Assembly (NCBI GenBank): GCA_002293375.1
Contig: DBDA01000034.1
Span: forward strand, 27,924-52,326
From: Odoribacter sp. UBA944
GTDB lineage: Bacteria > Bacteroidota > Bacteroidia > Bacteroidales > Marinifilaceae
DNA length: 24,403 nucleotides
Direction: 5' to 3'
Shown: positions 7,599-15,328 of the stretch, piece by piece
Layout: each line of letters begins with the position of its first letter
Numbering within the stretch: position 1 is the first letter of the stretch
Program-made: the position numbers and the translations under genes
The notes under the pieces: generated by a model
Database searches by the model: none
What the model was told of the DNA's origin: nothing
Seen by the model: the letters and a program-made list of their open reading frames with translations, nothing else

Positions 7599-9770
7599 AT
7601 GAAATTTTATTATTCGATTATAGTACTGTGCCTGTTGTCCGGGTACGTATCTGCCGGGACCATTTCCGACGATTCGGTTTCTACGAATCTGATGTTGCAG
7701 GACGTTACCGTACAGGCTGAAAAACGGGAAATCCGCGTCCTGGAACTGCCGGTTGCCGTCAGTGTGGTACGCCCCGGCGACATTCCTGTTTCCGGAAGTA
7801 CCGATATCCGGAACCTGTCCGGGATCGTGCCCAACTTTTTTATGTTGGAATACGGTTTGAAACTCTCCACACCTGTCTTTCTGCGCGGTATCGGAACTCC
7901 TACCGCCAATCCGGCCGTGGGGCTGTATGTGGATGGCGTACCTGTCTTCGACAAAAACACTTACATTTTCGACTTGTATGACATCCGGCAGATCGAAGTA
8001 CTCCGCGGTCCCCAGGGAACCCTGCAGGGACGGAACACCCTCGGCGGGGTGATCAACATTCTGACCAACACCCCGTCCGCCACTGCTTCCGTTGTCTTCA
8101 AAGCCGGATATGCCAACCACAATACCCGGAATTTCCACCTTTTGGCTAACCTGCCGGCCACCGGGAATTTTTTCAACAAATTGCTGTTGGCCCGGTCGGG
8201 CAGTGACGGTTTTTTCACCAACAAGTACAACGGGGAAAAGGTGGACAAAAACGAGGGGCTTACCTTGCGCTACCAGGGGCGCTGGCTTCCGGGAACGGGC
8301 TGGGACATCCGGCTGGGGGCCAACTATTACAAGACCAAAGACGGCGGATACGGCTATTATCACCCCGATTCGTTGCGGCAATCACCCTACAAGGTTTCTT
8401 ACAACTCCCCCAGTTCTTACAAACGGGATTTGGTTACGGGTTATCTGAACATCCGAAAAGAGCTGGGCAACCTGTCACTGAATGCCATCACCTCCTACAC
8501 CTATTATGACGATTACCAGAAAACAGACCAGGACTACTCGGATTTGGATATCTATTACAACGAAAAACCCTCCAGCCAAAACCTGCTGACACAGGAGATC
8601 AATCTGCGCTCCGATAATACCGGGCGGTTCGAATGGGTAGTCGGTACTTTTGGCTTTTACAAAGATCTCTCCAACGATGTGACCACGAATTACGGCTCCC
8701 AAAAGAATATGGTGCAGATCACTATGCGGCCGGGCATGCCTCCCGTTCCGGTGCTGGCTGCTTACCTGCAGGATATCTACCACAATAATACCCTGACCCG
8801 CGGATGGGCCGGATACGGACAGGCTACGGTTAAAGAGTTGCTGCCTGGCCTGTCGTTTACAGCCGGGATCCGGTATGATACGGAGTATGCCCGGGCCAAC
8901 TATGCGGACAAACAGGTACGTGCCGGGAGGCCGGACCAGGATACCGCTTTCCGGAACTCCAAAACCTCCGGGGAGTGGCTGCCGAAATTCTCTTTGCTTT
9001 ACCAGTGGAACGGGCAGAATTCCGCCTATGCCACCGTATCCAAAGGGTACAAGGCCGGCGGCTACAACATTGTCCTGAACATGGCGCGCAACAATCTGAG
9101 TTATCAAAACGACTATACCTGGAATTACGAGGTTGGCTATAAACATTTCAGCCGGGACCGCAATTTCCGCCTGAACGCCGCTCTTTTCTACATCGACTGG
9201 AAAGATCAGCAACTTTTTCAGATGGAGATGAATGCGGCCATTATCAAAAACGGAGGAGATGCTTCCAGCATGGGGGCTGAATTGGATGCGGAGTGGCGTT
9301 TTCTGCCCGATTGGACTGCAACATTGGCTGCCGGTTATACACAGGCGGAATATACGGATTACTCCGGCACAGCTATCATGGGCGGAGGCGCGTTTGATTA
9401 CAAAGGGAACCGGCTTCCGATGGTACCGGAGTATACTTTCAATGCCGGGTTGCAATACGATAGAACGATCCGATGGTTTGGTTTCCACCGGTTAGCGGCT
9501 TCCACACAGGTCTGCGGCATCGGCTCCCACTATTTCGACGATACGAACGATGCAGCGCTGAAGCAAAAACCGTACTTTTTGTGGAACGCTTCCTGTCTTC
9601 TTTCAAGCAAACACATTGATCTGAAACTCTGGGCGAAGAACATGCTGGATACTCATTATTTTGCCAATATGCTCTCCAGTCCCATGTCAGTGGTCAGCCC
9701 GGATATGAAGTATTTGGGACAATCCGGCTCTCCGGCTACTTTCGGAGCCTCTCTTTCTGTAAAGTTTTAA
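7599..9770 (+). CDS. TonB-dependent outer-membrane receptor
   Basis: A 723-aa receptor that should import a ligand (siderophore, haem, vitamin or similar) across the outer membrane using TonB-ExbBD energy. There is a signal peptide (MKFYYSIIVLCLLSGYVSA), a TonB-box-like DVTVQA at 35-40, a plug domain with YVDGVPVFD (110-118) and EVLRGPQGTLQGRNTLGG (133-150), then a beta-barrel rich in aromatic alternating strands ending GASLSVKF with the terminal Phe typical of BAM substrates. It lacks the N-terminal carboxypeptidase-like domain of SusC proteins and has no SusD neighbour, so it is closer to the CirA/FyuA-like class than to a glycan system. The ligand cannot be inferred. It is preceded by the 7538-7562 inverted repeat and followed by a strong terminator, so it is likely monocistronic. 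Confidence 0.95.
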   Translation: MKFYYSIIVLCLLSGYVSAGTISDDSVSTNLMLQDVTVQAEKREIRVLELPVAVSVVRPGDIPVSGSTDIRNLSGIVPNFFMLEYGLKLSTPVFLRGIGTPTANPAVGLYVDGVPVFDKNTYIFDLYDIRQIEVLRGPQGTLQGRNTLGGVINILTNTPSATASVVFKAGYANHNTRNFHLLANLPATGNFFNKLLLARSGSDGFFTNKYNGEKVDKNEGLTLRYQGRWLPGTGWDIRLGANYYKTKDGGYGYYHPDSLRQSPYKVSYNSPSSYKRDLVTGYLNIRKELGNLSLNAITSYTYYDDYQKTDQDYSDLDIYYNEKPSSQNLLTQEINLRSDNTGRFEWVVGTFGFYKDLSNDVTTNYGSQKNMVQITMRPGMPPVPVLAAYLQDIYHNNTLTRGWAGYGQATVKELLPGLSFTAGIRYDTEYARANYADKQVRAGRPDQDTAFRNSKTSGEWLPKFSLLYQWNGQNSAYATVSKGYKAGGYNIVLNMARNNLSYQNDYTWNYEVGYKHFSRDRNFRLNAALFYIDWKDQQLFQMEMNAAIIKNGGDASSMGAELDAEWRFLPDWTATLAAGYTQAEYTDYSGTAIMGGGAFDYKGNRLPMVPEYTFNAGLQYDRTIRWFGFHRLAASTQVCGIGSHYFDDTNDAALKQKPYFLWNASCLLSSKHIDLKLWAKNMLDTHYFANMLSSPMSVVSPDMKYLGQSGSPATFGASLSVKF

Positions 9771-9788
9771 AATCGTCTTTGAAGTGAA

Positions 9789-9852
9789 GGTGTATGGATG
9801 TGCCAGAAGCGTAAAAGCGAAGCAGCTTCGGCACACCATACACCTTTCTTTT
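9789..9852 (+). terminator. Rho-independent terminator after the TonB receptor
   Basis: A long hairpin pairs GGTGTATGG (9789-9797) with CCATACACC (9836-9844), TGTGCC (9799-9804) with GGCACA (9830-9835), and GAAGC (9806-9810) with GCTTC (9825-9829), with single-base bulges at 9798 and 9805. It is followed by a T-rich run (9845-9852). It starts 18 bp after the receptor stop. Confidence 0.85.
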
Positions 9853-9866
9853 GTTGTTCAGCCTAT

Positions 9867-9910
9867 GGAACACCTACGGAATACCTACAGAACACCTACG
9901 GAATACCTAC
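9867..9910. repeat. Four tandem 11-bp repeats
   Basis: Units GGAACACCTAC, GGAATACCTAC, AGAACACCTAC and GGAATACCTAC lie head to tail. Units alternate C/T at the fifth base, so the array is also two 22-bp units differing at one base. It fills the space between the receptor terminator and the histidine kinase stop. It is followed by TACCTA-cgaa-TAGGTA (9904-9919) and the 12-bp palindrome GGTAAATTTACC (9916-9927), which overlaps the kinase stop codon. Confidence 0.85.
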
Positions 9911-9922
9911 GAATAGGTAAAT

Positions 9923-10894
9923 TTACCAAGTCATTGTAAAAACAGCTCCACTGTCCGGTTCGGATTCGACGGTGAGCGTACCGCCGTGGCGGATTATGAT
10001 CTGGCGCGAAAGGCTCAGGCCAATGCCTGATCCTTTCTGTTTGGTCGTATAGAAAGGAATGAAGATTCGCTCCATGGCCTCCGGAACGATGCCGCTCCCG
10101 TTGTCCGACACGCGGAGTACCGACCTCCCCTCCCACTGGAAAGCTTCTACCCGGATTTCGCTGCCGGACGCTTCTATGGCGTTTTTTATCAGGTTGATCA
10201 ACACTTGTTCAAGCAGCGAACGGTCGGCATACAGCCGCATCTCCGGCGGATCTGTCCGAAAGACGAGCATTCCCTCCTGCTCCGGAAAGATCCGCTGGAT
10301 TGAACGGAACAGGTCGGCCACCGGGAAAACTTGTCTGACCGGGACGGGAATTCGTGTCAAGCGGCGGTAACCCTCCACAAACTCTAACAACCCGCTGCTC
10401 CGTCGCCGGATGGCCTGCATCGCTTCCAACAGGGTACGGTACGCTTTTTCGTCCGGTTCCTGCTCTCCGGCTCGTTCCAATACGGTTTGCGAAAGGGAGA
10501 TAATGGGGGTCAGCGAGTTCATGATTTCGTGGGTCAGCACCCGGATCAGTTTTTGCCAGGCGTCGGTTTCCGCCTCCGTGATCACGTACTCGTGCAGGCG
10601 CGCGCGGAATGAGGTGAGCGCCTGGTTCATCGCCCGGTTCAATTCGCCGTCCTCCCCTTTTGCATTTTCGGGGAAGGAGATGTTCAGGTCTCCGTAGCGG
10701 ATCGCGGCGATCATCTGCTCCATCCGCCGGGCAGCCGACCGGCCGGCATGCAAAATGGAAACCAACAGGAAGATCAGGGCGATCCCGATCAGCCCGGCAG
10801 TAAAGTAATTCCCCTGCACAAAGAGAAGTATACCTGCCATCGGGAGGAGCATCAGTACGACTAATTTCAGTATCAACCCAAGGTTTCGCTTCAT
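9923..10894 (-). CDS. Sensor histidine kinase, NtrB/AtoS-like
   Basis: A 323-aa membrane kinase partnered with the adjacent response regulator. Two membrane segments lie at about 7-27 and 31-49 with almost no periplasmic loop, so it probably senses within the membrane or cytosol. A short HAMP-like linker (about 50-105) follows. The phosphoacceptor His122 lies in LTHEIMNSLTPI; the ATP-binding domain shows the N-box NLIKNAIEA (234-242), DNGSG (264-268) and GSGIGLSL (288-295). The ATG overlaps the regulator's TGA by four bases (10891-10894), so the regulator is translated first and the kinase is coupled to it. No PAS domain is evident. A transmembrane sensor with a minimal loop is compatible with sensing envelope stress or a lipophilic compound, which is inference. 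Confidence 0.93.
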   Translation of the reverse strand: MKRNLGLILKLVVLMLLPMAGILLFVQGNYFTAGLIGIALIFLLVSILHAGRSAARRMEQMIAAIRYGDLNISFPENAKGEDGELNRAMNQALTSFRARLHEYVITEAETDAWQKLIRVLTHEIMNSLTPIISLSQTVLERAGEQEPDEKAYRTLLEAMQAIRRRSSGLLEFVEGYRRLTRIPVPVRQVFPVADLFRSIQRIFPEQEGMLVFRTDPPEMRLYADRSLLEQVLINLIKNAIEASGSEIRVEAFQWEGRSVLRVSDNGSGIVPEAMERIFIPFYTTKQKGSGIGLSLSRQIIIRHGGTLTVESEPDSGAVFTMTW

Positions 10895-12255
10895 CGCTTC
10901 TGTTTTTCTATTTTACGGTACAGGGCATAACGGGTAATCCCCAACAGTTCGGCCGCCTGGCTGATGTTCCCTTTGACCCGGCGGAGTGCCTGTTCGATGG
11001 CTTCGTTTTCGAGTTTCTCCAGATTCAACTCTTCCAACGGCCGTCGTCCCGTTGAACCGGGCGTTAGCATGAAATGCTGCGGCAACAATACCTCCCCGCC
11101 GGAGAGGATCACAGCCCGTTCGACCGCATGTTCCAATTCACGGACATTCCCCGGCCAGGGGTATTTCAACAGCTTTTCCTTTACCTCGCGTGAAAGTCCG
11201 CCTGGATTTTTCCGATATTTTTGGCCGAAATGTTCCAGAAAATGTTCGGCCAGCAGTACTACATCATCGCCCCGTTCGCGCAGGGGCGGGATGTGCAGTT
11301 CGATGGTGTTGATCCGGTAGAGCAGGTCTGGGCGGAATTTCCCGGCGTCGATCATCTCCCGAATGTCGGCATTGGTAGCTGAGATCAGGCGCACATCGAT
11401 CGGAACAGGCCGGGTGGCACCTAAGCGGACGATTTCGCGCTTTTCAATGGCGGTCAGTAGTTTGGCTTGCATGGGCAGGCTCAGGTTTCCGATCTCGTCT
11501 AAGAAGAGCGTTCCGCCCCCCGCCACTTCGAGGCGTCCCGGTTTCTCTTTTTTGGCATCGGTGAACGCCCCTTTTTCATAACCGAACAGTTCGCTTTCGA
11601 ACAAAGATTCGGGAATACTCCCCAAATCGATGGAGACAAAAATCCTGTCTGCACGGGGCGAGCCGCGATACACGGTCCGGGCCACCAGGTCTTTCCCCGT
11701 GCCGTTCTCACCGGTAATCAGGATATTGGCATCGGTATTCCGCAGTTTTTCGATGGTGCTGAACAACTCCTGCATGACCTCACTCGTGCCGATGATCTCC
11801 CCGTTCTCCGCATCGGGCGGTGTACTTAGAACAGAAACCTGTTGTTGCAGGTTTTCTACACGACGGCGGCTTTGCCGTAATGCTACGGCCGAGGAGAGCG
11901 TAGCCAGCAGTTTCTCTTTTTCCCAGGGCTTGGGTACAAAATCAACCGCCCCGGCCTTGATTGCCTCGATGGCTTTCTCCATGTCGGCGTATGCCGTCAT
12001 AAAGACCACTGCGGCGTCTGGATCCGTCTTCAGGATCTCCTCCAACCAACGAAAGCCTTCGCGGCCGCTGCTGGCATCCTGCCGGAAATTCATGTCGAGC
12101 AGTACCACGTCCGGCGGGTAGCGAGCCATGAAACGGACGATCTGTTCCGGGTCGGTCGTTACCCGGATCTCATCCATGTATGGTTCCAACAACAAATTCA
12201 GTGCGAAGAGAATGTCTTCGTTGTCGTCAACGATCAATATTTTCCCTTTTTGCAT
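10891..12255 (-). CDS. Sigma-54-dependent response regulator, NtrC family
   Basis: A 454-aa regulator with three domains. The receiver (about 4-120) has Asp10/Asp11, phosphoacceptor Asp54, Thr87 and Lys109. The AAA+ domain (about 155-390) has Walker A GENGTGKD (182-189), Walker B GGTLFLDE (247-254) and sensor/arginine elements (FRPDLLYRIN; PWPGNVREL). A Fis-type helix-turn-helix (about 415-450) contains KGNISQAAELLGITRYALYRKI. The sigma-54 contact loop reads GAFTDA (229-234) instead of the canonical GAFTGA. It should activate sigma-54 RNA polymerase from an upstream enhancer; the divergent exporter operon is the obvious target, with a candidate enhancer and promoter in the intergenic region. 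It is the first gene of the regulator-kinase pair. Confidence 0.95.
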   Translation of the reverse strand: MQKGKILIVDDNEDILFALNLLLEPYMDEIRVTTDPEQIVRFMARYPPDVVLLDMNFRQDASSGREGFRWLEEILKTDPDAAVVFMTAYADMEKAIEAIKAGAVDFVPKPWEKEKLLATLSSAVALRQSRRRVENLQQQVSVLSTPPDAENGEIIGTSEVMQELFSTIEKLRNTDANILITGENGTGKDLVARTVYRGSPRADRIFVSIDLGSIPESLFESELFGYEKGAFTDAKKEKPGRLEVAGGGTLFLDEIGNLSLPMQAKLLTAIEKREIVRLGATRPVPIDVRLISATNADIREMIDAGKFRPDLLYRINTIELHIPPLRERGDDVVLLAEHFLEHFGQKYRKNPGGLSREVKEKLLKYPWPGNVRELEHAVERAVILSGGEVLLPQHFMLTPGSTGRRPLEELNLEKLENEAIEQALRRVKGNISQAAELLGITRYALYRKIEKQKR

Positions 12256-12324
12256 GTGGGTCTGTCTAACTTGTAGGTTTAGAGTCTGTTTACTTTCTTA
12301 TCGAAGATGAAACAGATTCTTGCA

Positions 12325-12332
12325 CAAAGATA
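12325..12332 (-). promoter_or_regulatory. -7 box (TATCTTTG) for the regulator-kinase pair
   Basis: On the minus strand this reads TATCTTTG, an exact TAnnTTTG match 69 bp before the regulator ATG. A TTGCACAA element (12320-12327; TTGTGCAA on the minus strand) overlaps the box and resembles the TTGTGCG half-sites nearby, so binding there could autoregulate the pair. The autoregulation is inference. Confidence 0.45.
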
Positions 12333-12352
12333 ACGAAAAACAGCGGTAAAAA

Positions 12353-12389
12353 TTGTGCGAAATCGAACTTTTTTGTGCGGTACCGCACA
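12353..12389 (+). promoter_or_regulatory. Candidate enhancer (UAS) for the exporter operon
   Basis: The perfect 16-bp palindrome TGTGCGGTACCGCACA lies at 12374-12389. A TTGTGCG half-site at 12353-12359 is repeated at 12373-12379, exactly 20 bp apart, about two helical turns, so the sites face the same side of the DNA. The palindrome centre is roughly 90 bp before the predicted start of the exporter transcript, a normal distance for an NtrC-family enhancer. Confidence 0.6.
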
Positions 12390-12444
12390 GTTCTATGATC
12401 AAGAATGATAGTTTATATCTCTGTATATAAATAAATTACAAGAA

Positions 12445-12459
12445 TGGTACACTTTGTGA
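12445..12459 (+). promoter_or_regulatory. Possible sigma-54 -24/-12 promoter of the exporter operon
   Basis: TGGTAC, five bases, GTGA resembles the sigma-54 consensus TGGCAC-N5-TTGC. The -24 element matches at 5 of 6 positions, but the -12 element has GA where GC is expected, so the match is partial. The predicted start near 12470 would favour translation from the second ATG (12485) of the next gene. The DNA between enhancer and promoter is strongly AT-rich, which suits looping. Confidence 0.4.
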
Positions 12460-12472
12460 TAATACTAAACAC

Positions 12473-13987
12473 ATGGAAATTTGCATGTCGATAAAATACC
12501 ACAACCTGAAAAAGAGACTCTGTGTGCTGACGGGAGTTGTGCTTGTGCTCTTCTCCCCGTTCCTGTGCGGGGCGCAGGAAAAACTGATACTGACCCTCGA
12601 TGAAGCCATTGCCCGGGCGCGTATCTACTCCTCCCCGGCTCTTTCGGCGCGCCATACTTTCCGGGCTTCGTACTGGAATTGGCGCTCTTTTCAAGCCGAT
12701 TACCTGCCATCGGTATCTTTCAGTCTGAGTCCTGCACTGAACCGTTCGATCGAATCGATCACGCTGCCCGACGGGAGTGACAGTTACGTGCGCCGCGACC
12801 AGTTGACCGTGAACGGCTCGCTGAATGTCAGCCAGAATATACCCCTGACCGGCGGACGGATCTATGCAGAGAGTTCCCTGCAACGCATTGACCTCTTCAC
12901 CGACGATTCCAAAGCCTACCGGAGTATGCCGGTAGTGATCGGCTATTCGCAGGATCTCTTCGGTTACAACAGCCAGAAATGGCAGCGCCGGATCCAGCCG
13001 CTGCGCTACGCTGAAGCGGAAAAAAATTACATCGAAGCAATGGAAAACGTTTCCCGGACGGCAACCCAACTCTTTTTTGCCCTCATTGTGGCGCAGACCT
13101 CGTGGGAGATCGCCCGCGACAACCACGCCAACGCCGATACGCTCTACCGCATTGCGCAGAGGCGTTACGAAAGATTGGGAACTGTTACCGAAAACGACAT
13201 TCTGCAACTGGAAATCAACCAACTCGACGCCCAGACCGACCGGATGAATGCCCGGATGGAGGTAGATGACTGCATGTTTGAATTGCGCCGTTATCTGGGT
13301 GTAACAGACGACGTGGAGATCGAAGCCGTACCGGATGAACACATCCCGCTTTTTGAGGTTGATGAGTCGTTGGCCCTGGAGATGGCGCTGGCCAACAATG
13401 CCGAGGTAATCACCTTGCAGCGCCAATTGATCGAAAGTGAGAGTTCCGTTTCGTCCGCCCGTTCCCAGCGGGGTTTTCAGGCCGATTTTTTCATGGAATT
13501 CGGGCTTTCCCAAAGCGCCGATGTCTTTCAGGAGGCCTTTCGCTCGCCGCGCCGGCAGGAGGTGGTGCGGCTCGGTTTCCAGATCCCGATCTTAGATTGG
13601 GGGGTAGGAAAAGGACGGGTAAAAGTGGCTGAAAGCAACCACGAACGGGTGCAGGTGGAGATTGAACAAAACCGGATCGCTTTCCGCCAGAGTATCCTGA
13701 AAATGGTCCGGCAATTCAACTTACAGGCGGACAAGATCACGATCGCTTCCAAGACCGATAAGACCGCCCGGCGCCGCTACGAAGTGACCCAGAAGCTCTA
13801 TCTGCAAGGAAAAGTCACGACGCTGGAATTGAATGCGGCCATCTCTGAAAAGGATTCCGCCCGCCGCAATTACATTAACTCGCTTTATCAATTCTGGAAC
13901 CTCTACTACAATCTGAGGGCAATGACCGGATATGATTTTCGGCGGCAGGCTGTCATCACGGAAAATTTCACCACACTTATCCGATAG
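12473..13987 (+). CDS. TolC-like outer-membrane efflux protein
   Basis: A 504-aa member of the outer-membrane factor family, expected to form the trimeric exit duct of the exporter. It has a signal peptide ending near FLCGAQ, then the repeated coiled-coil halves of the family: LTLDEAIARA and a helical hairpin at about 180-260, and a second at about 395-475 (RRRYEVTQKLYLQGKVTTLELNAA) that ends in SLYQFWNLYYNLRAMTGYD. The Cys next to the cleavage site is not in a convincing lipobox. The first ATG gives the N-terminus MEICMSIKYHN; the ATG at 12485 gives a more ordinary signal peptide and a better leader if the sigma-54 promoter is real. It leads the exporter operon, with the adaptor ATG 3 bp after its stop. 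Confidence 0.93.
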   Translation: MEICMSIKYHNLKKRLCVLTGVVLVLFSPFLCGAQEKLILTLDEAIARARIYSSPALSARHTFRASYWNWRSFQADYLPSVSFSLSPALNRSIESITLPDGSDSYVRRDQLTVNGSLNVSQNIPLTGGRIYAESSLQRIDLFTDDSKAYRSMPVVIGYSQDLFGYNSQKWQRRIQPLRYAEAEKNYIEAMENVSRTATQLFFALIVAQTSWEIARDNHANADTLYRIAQRRYERLGTVTENDILQLEINQLDAQTDRMNARMEVDDCMFELRRYLGVTDDVEIEAVPDEHIPLFEVDESLALEMALANNAEVITLQRQLIESESSVSSARSQRGFQADFFMEFGLSQSADVFQEAFRSPRRQEVVRLGFQIPILDWGVGKGRVKVAESNHERVQVEIEQNRIAFRQSILKMVRQFNLQADKITIASKTDKTARRRYEVTQKLYLQGKVTTLELNAAISEKDSARRNYINSLYQFWNLYYNLRAMTGYDFRRQAVITENFTTLIR

Positions 13988-13990
13988 ATC

Positions 13991-15277
13991 ATGGATACAA
14001 ATCTTCATACAGAGAACCCCTCCGGCATGGACCGGACTATTTCCCCGAAACCGTTTTGGTTCCGTCACCGTTATTACTTGGCCGGCGCTGCCGTTTTCCT
14101 GGCGCTGATCATCTACGTGCTGATTGTTTCGGCCGGGGGGCAAAAGTTGCGGATAGACCTCGAACACATCATCGTGGCCGAAGCCCGGCAGGATAAATTC
14201 CTGGAATACCTCAATGTTGAAGGGATTGTCCAGCCCATACTGACCGTTAAGGTCAACACGCTCGAACCCGGACGGATCGACCGGATCGTGGCCGAGGGCG
14301 GAAGGATGATCAATGAAGGTGATACGATCCTGGTGCTCTCGAATCCCGAATTGATGCGTATGATCGAAGACCAGCGCGACGAATGGGAGCAGCAGCGGAT
14401 CACCTTCCGGCAACAGGAGATCGAAATGGAACAGAAAAGCATTCAACTTCGGGAGCAAACCCTGCAAAATACCTACGAGTTGAACCGCTTGGGCAAAAGT
14501 TTCGCTTTAGACCGGGAGGAGTTCGAGATGGGGGTGATCAGCAAGGCCCAGTTGGAGGTAAAGCGGGACGAGTTCGAATACCGGAAAAAGAGTACTGCCC
14601 TGCAATTGGAGGGGCTGCGCAACGATAGCATCTCCAGCCGACTGCGACAGGAGTTGATGCAGAACGAGCGGGAGCAGGCCGAGAAAAGATTTCTCCGGGC
14701 GCTGGAGCGGGCAGATAATTTGGTGGTCCGCGCCCCGGTGGCGGGGCAGTTGAGTTCGGTCGAGGCTATGCCGGGGCAGCAGGTGGGCAGTTCGGCTACG
14801 ATCGGCGAGATCAAGATACTCGAACCGTTTAAGATCAACACCCGGCTGGACGAGTATTACATCGATCGCATCGTACCCGGACTACCGGCCTATGCAATTG
14901 CAGGTGCGGAGCGTTATCCGCTCCGGATCACAAAAATCGTTCCGGAGGTACGCGACCGGAGTTTTGAGGTTGATTTGGTTTTTGATGACGAACGTCCGGA
15001 GAACATCCGGATCGGAAAAGCGTTCCGGGTGCAGATCGAACTGGACCAGGCCGAGGAAGCGGTGATCATCCCCCGCGGCGATTTCTTCCCGGTCACGGGC
15101 GGGCAATGGATATTCCGGGTAAACGAAGCCGGCACAAAAGCGGTGCGCGTACCTATTGCGATCGGACGGCAGAACCCGCAGTATTACGAGGTACTTTCAG
15201 GGCTTACGGCCGGAGACCGTGTGGTACTCTCCGGTTATAACACCTTCGGCGAAGCAGCCGAACTGCTCCTGAAATAG
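13991..15277 (+). CDS. Periplasmic adaptor, HlyD/MacA-like
   Basis: A 428-aa membrane-fusion protein linking inner-membrane permeases to the TolC-like duct. It has a short cytoplasmic tail, one membrane segment (about 28-48), and the first lipoyl/barrel half (GRIDRIVAEGGRMINEGDTILVL, written here as a range, about 90-115). A long coiled coil follows (about 118-240, rich in Gln, Glu and Arg), then the second lipoyl half (RAPVAGQLSSVEAMPGQQVG, about 242-262) and beta-barrel and membrane-proximal domains. The coiled-coil length suits direct contact with an outer-membrane factor. It starts 3 bp after the TolC-like stop; the next gene starts after a 51-bp gap. Confidence 0.93.
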   Translation: MDTNLHTENPSGMDRTISPKPFWFRHRYYLAGAAVFLALIIYVLIVSAGGQKLRIDLEHIIVAEARQDKFLEYLNVEGIVQPILTVKVNTLEPGRIDRIVAEGGRMINEGDTILVLSNPELMRMIEDQRDEWEQQRITFRQQEIEMEQKSIQLREQTLQNTYELNRLGKSFALDREEFEMGVISKAQLEVKRDEFEYRKKSTALQLEGLRNDSISSRLRQELMQNEREQAEKRFLRALERADNLVVRAPVAGQLSSVEAMPGQQVGSSATIGEIKILEPFKINTRLDEYYIDRIVPGLPAYAIAGAERYPLRITKIVPEVRDRSFEVDLVFDDERPENIRIGKAFRVQIELDQAEEAVIIPRGDFFPVTGGQWIFRVNEAGTKAVRVPIAIGRQNPQYYEVLSGLTAGDRVVLSGYNTFGEAAELLLK

Positions 15278-15328
15278 CGGTCGTTTCATACTAAAATTTA
15301 TACTATCTTACTTCAAAAAATACAACTT

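Noticed and set aside
8475..9488. Open minus-strand frame of 337 codons opposite the TonB receptor
   Set aside because: It is antisense to the beta-barrel, whose plus-strand frame shows plug and terminal Phe signatures; the antisense translation shows no domain.
9867..9910. CRISPR-like array
   Set aside because: Units are 11 bp and directly adjacent with no spacers, and no cas gene is in the window.
12413..13513. Open minus-strand frame of 366 codons opposite the TolC-like gene
   Set aside because: It lies fully antisense to a well-supported outer-membrane factor gene, has no recognisable motif or signal, and extends across the regulatory region; long antisense frames are common in this moderately GC-rich coding DNA.
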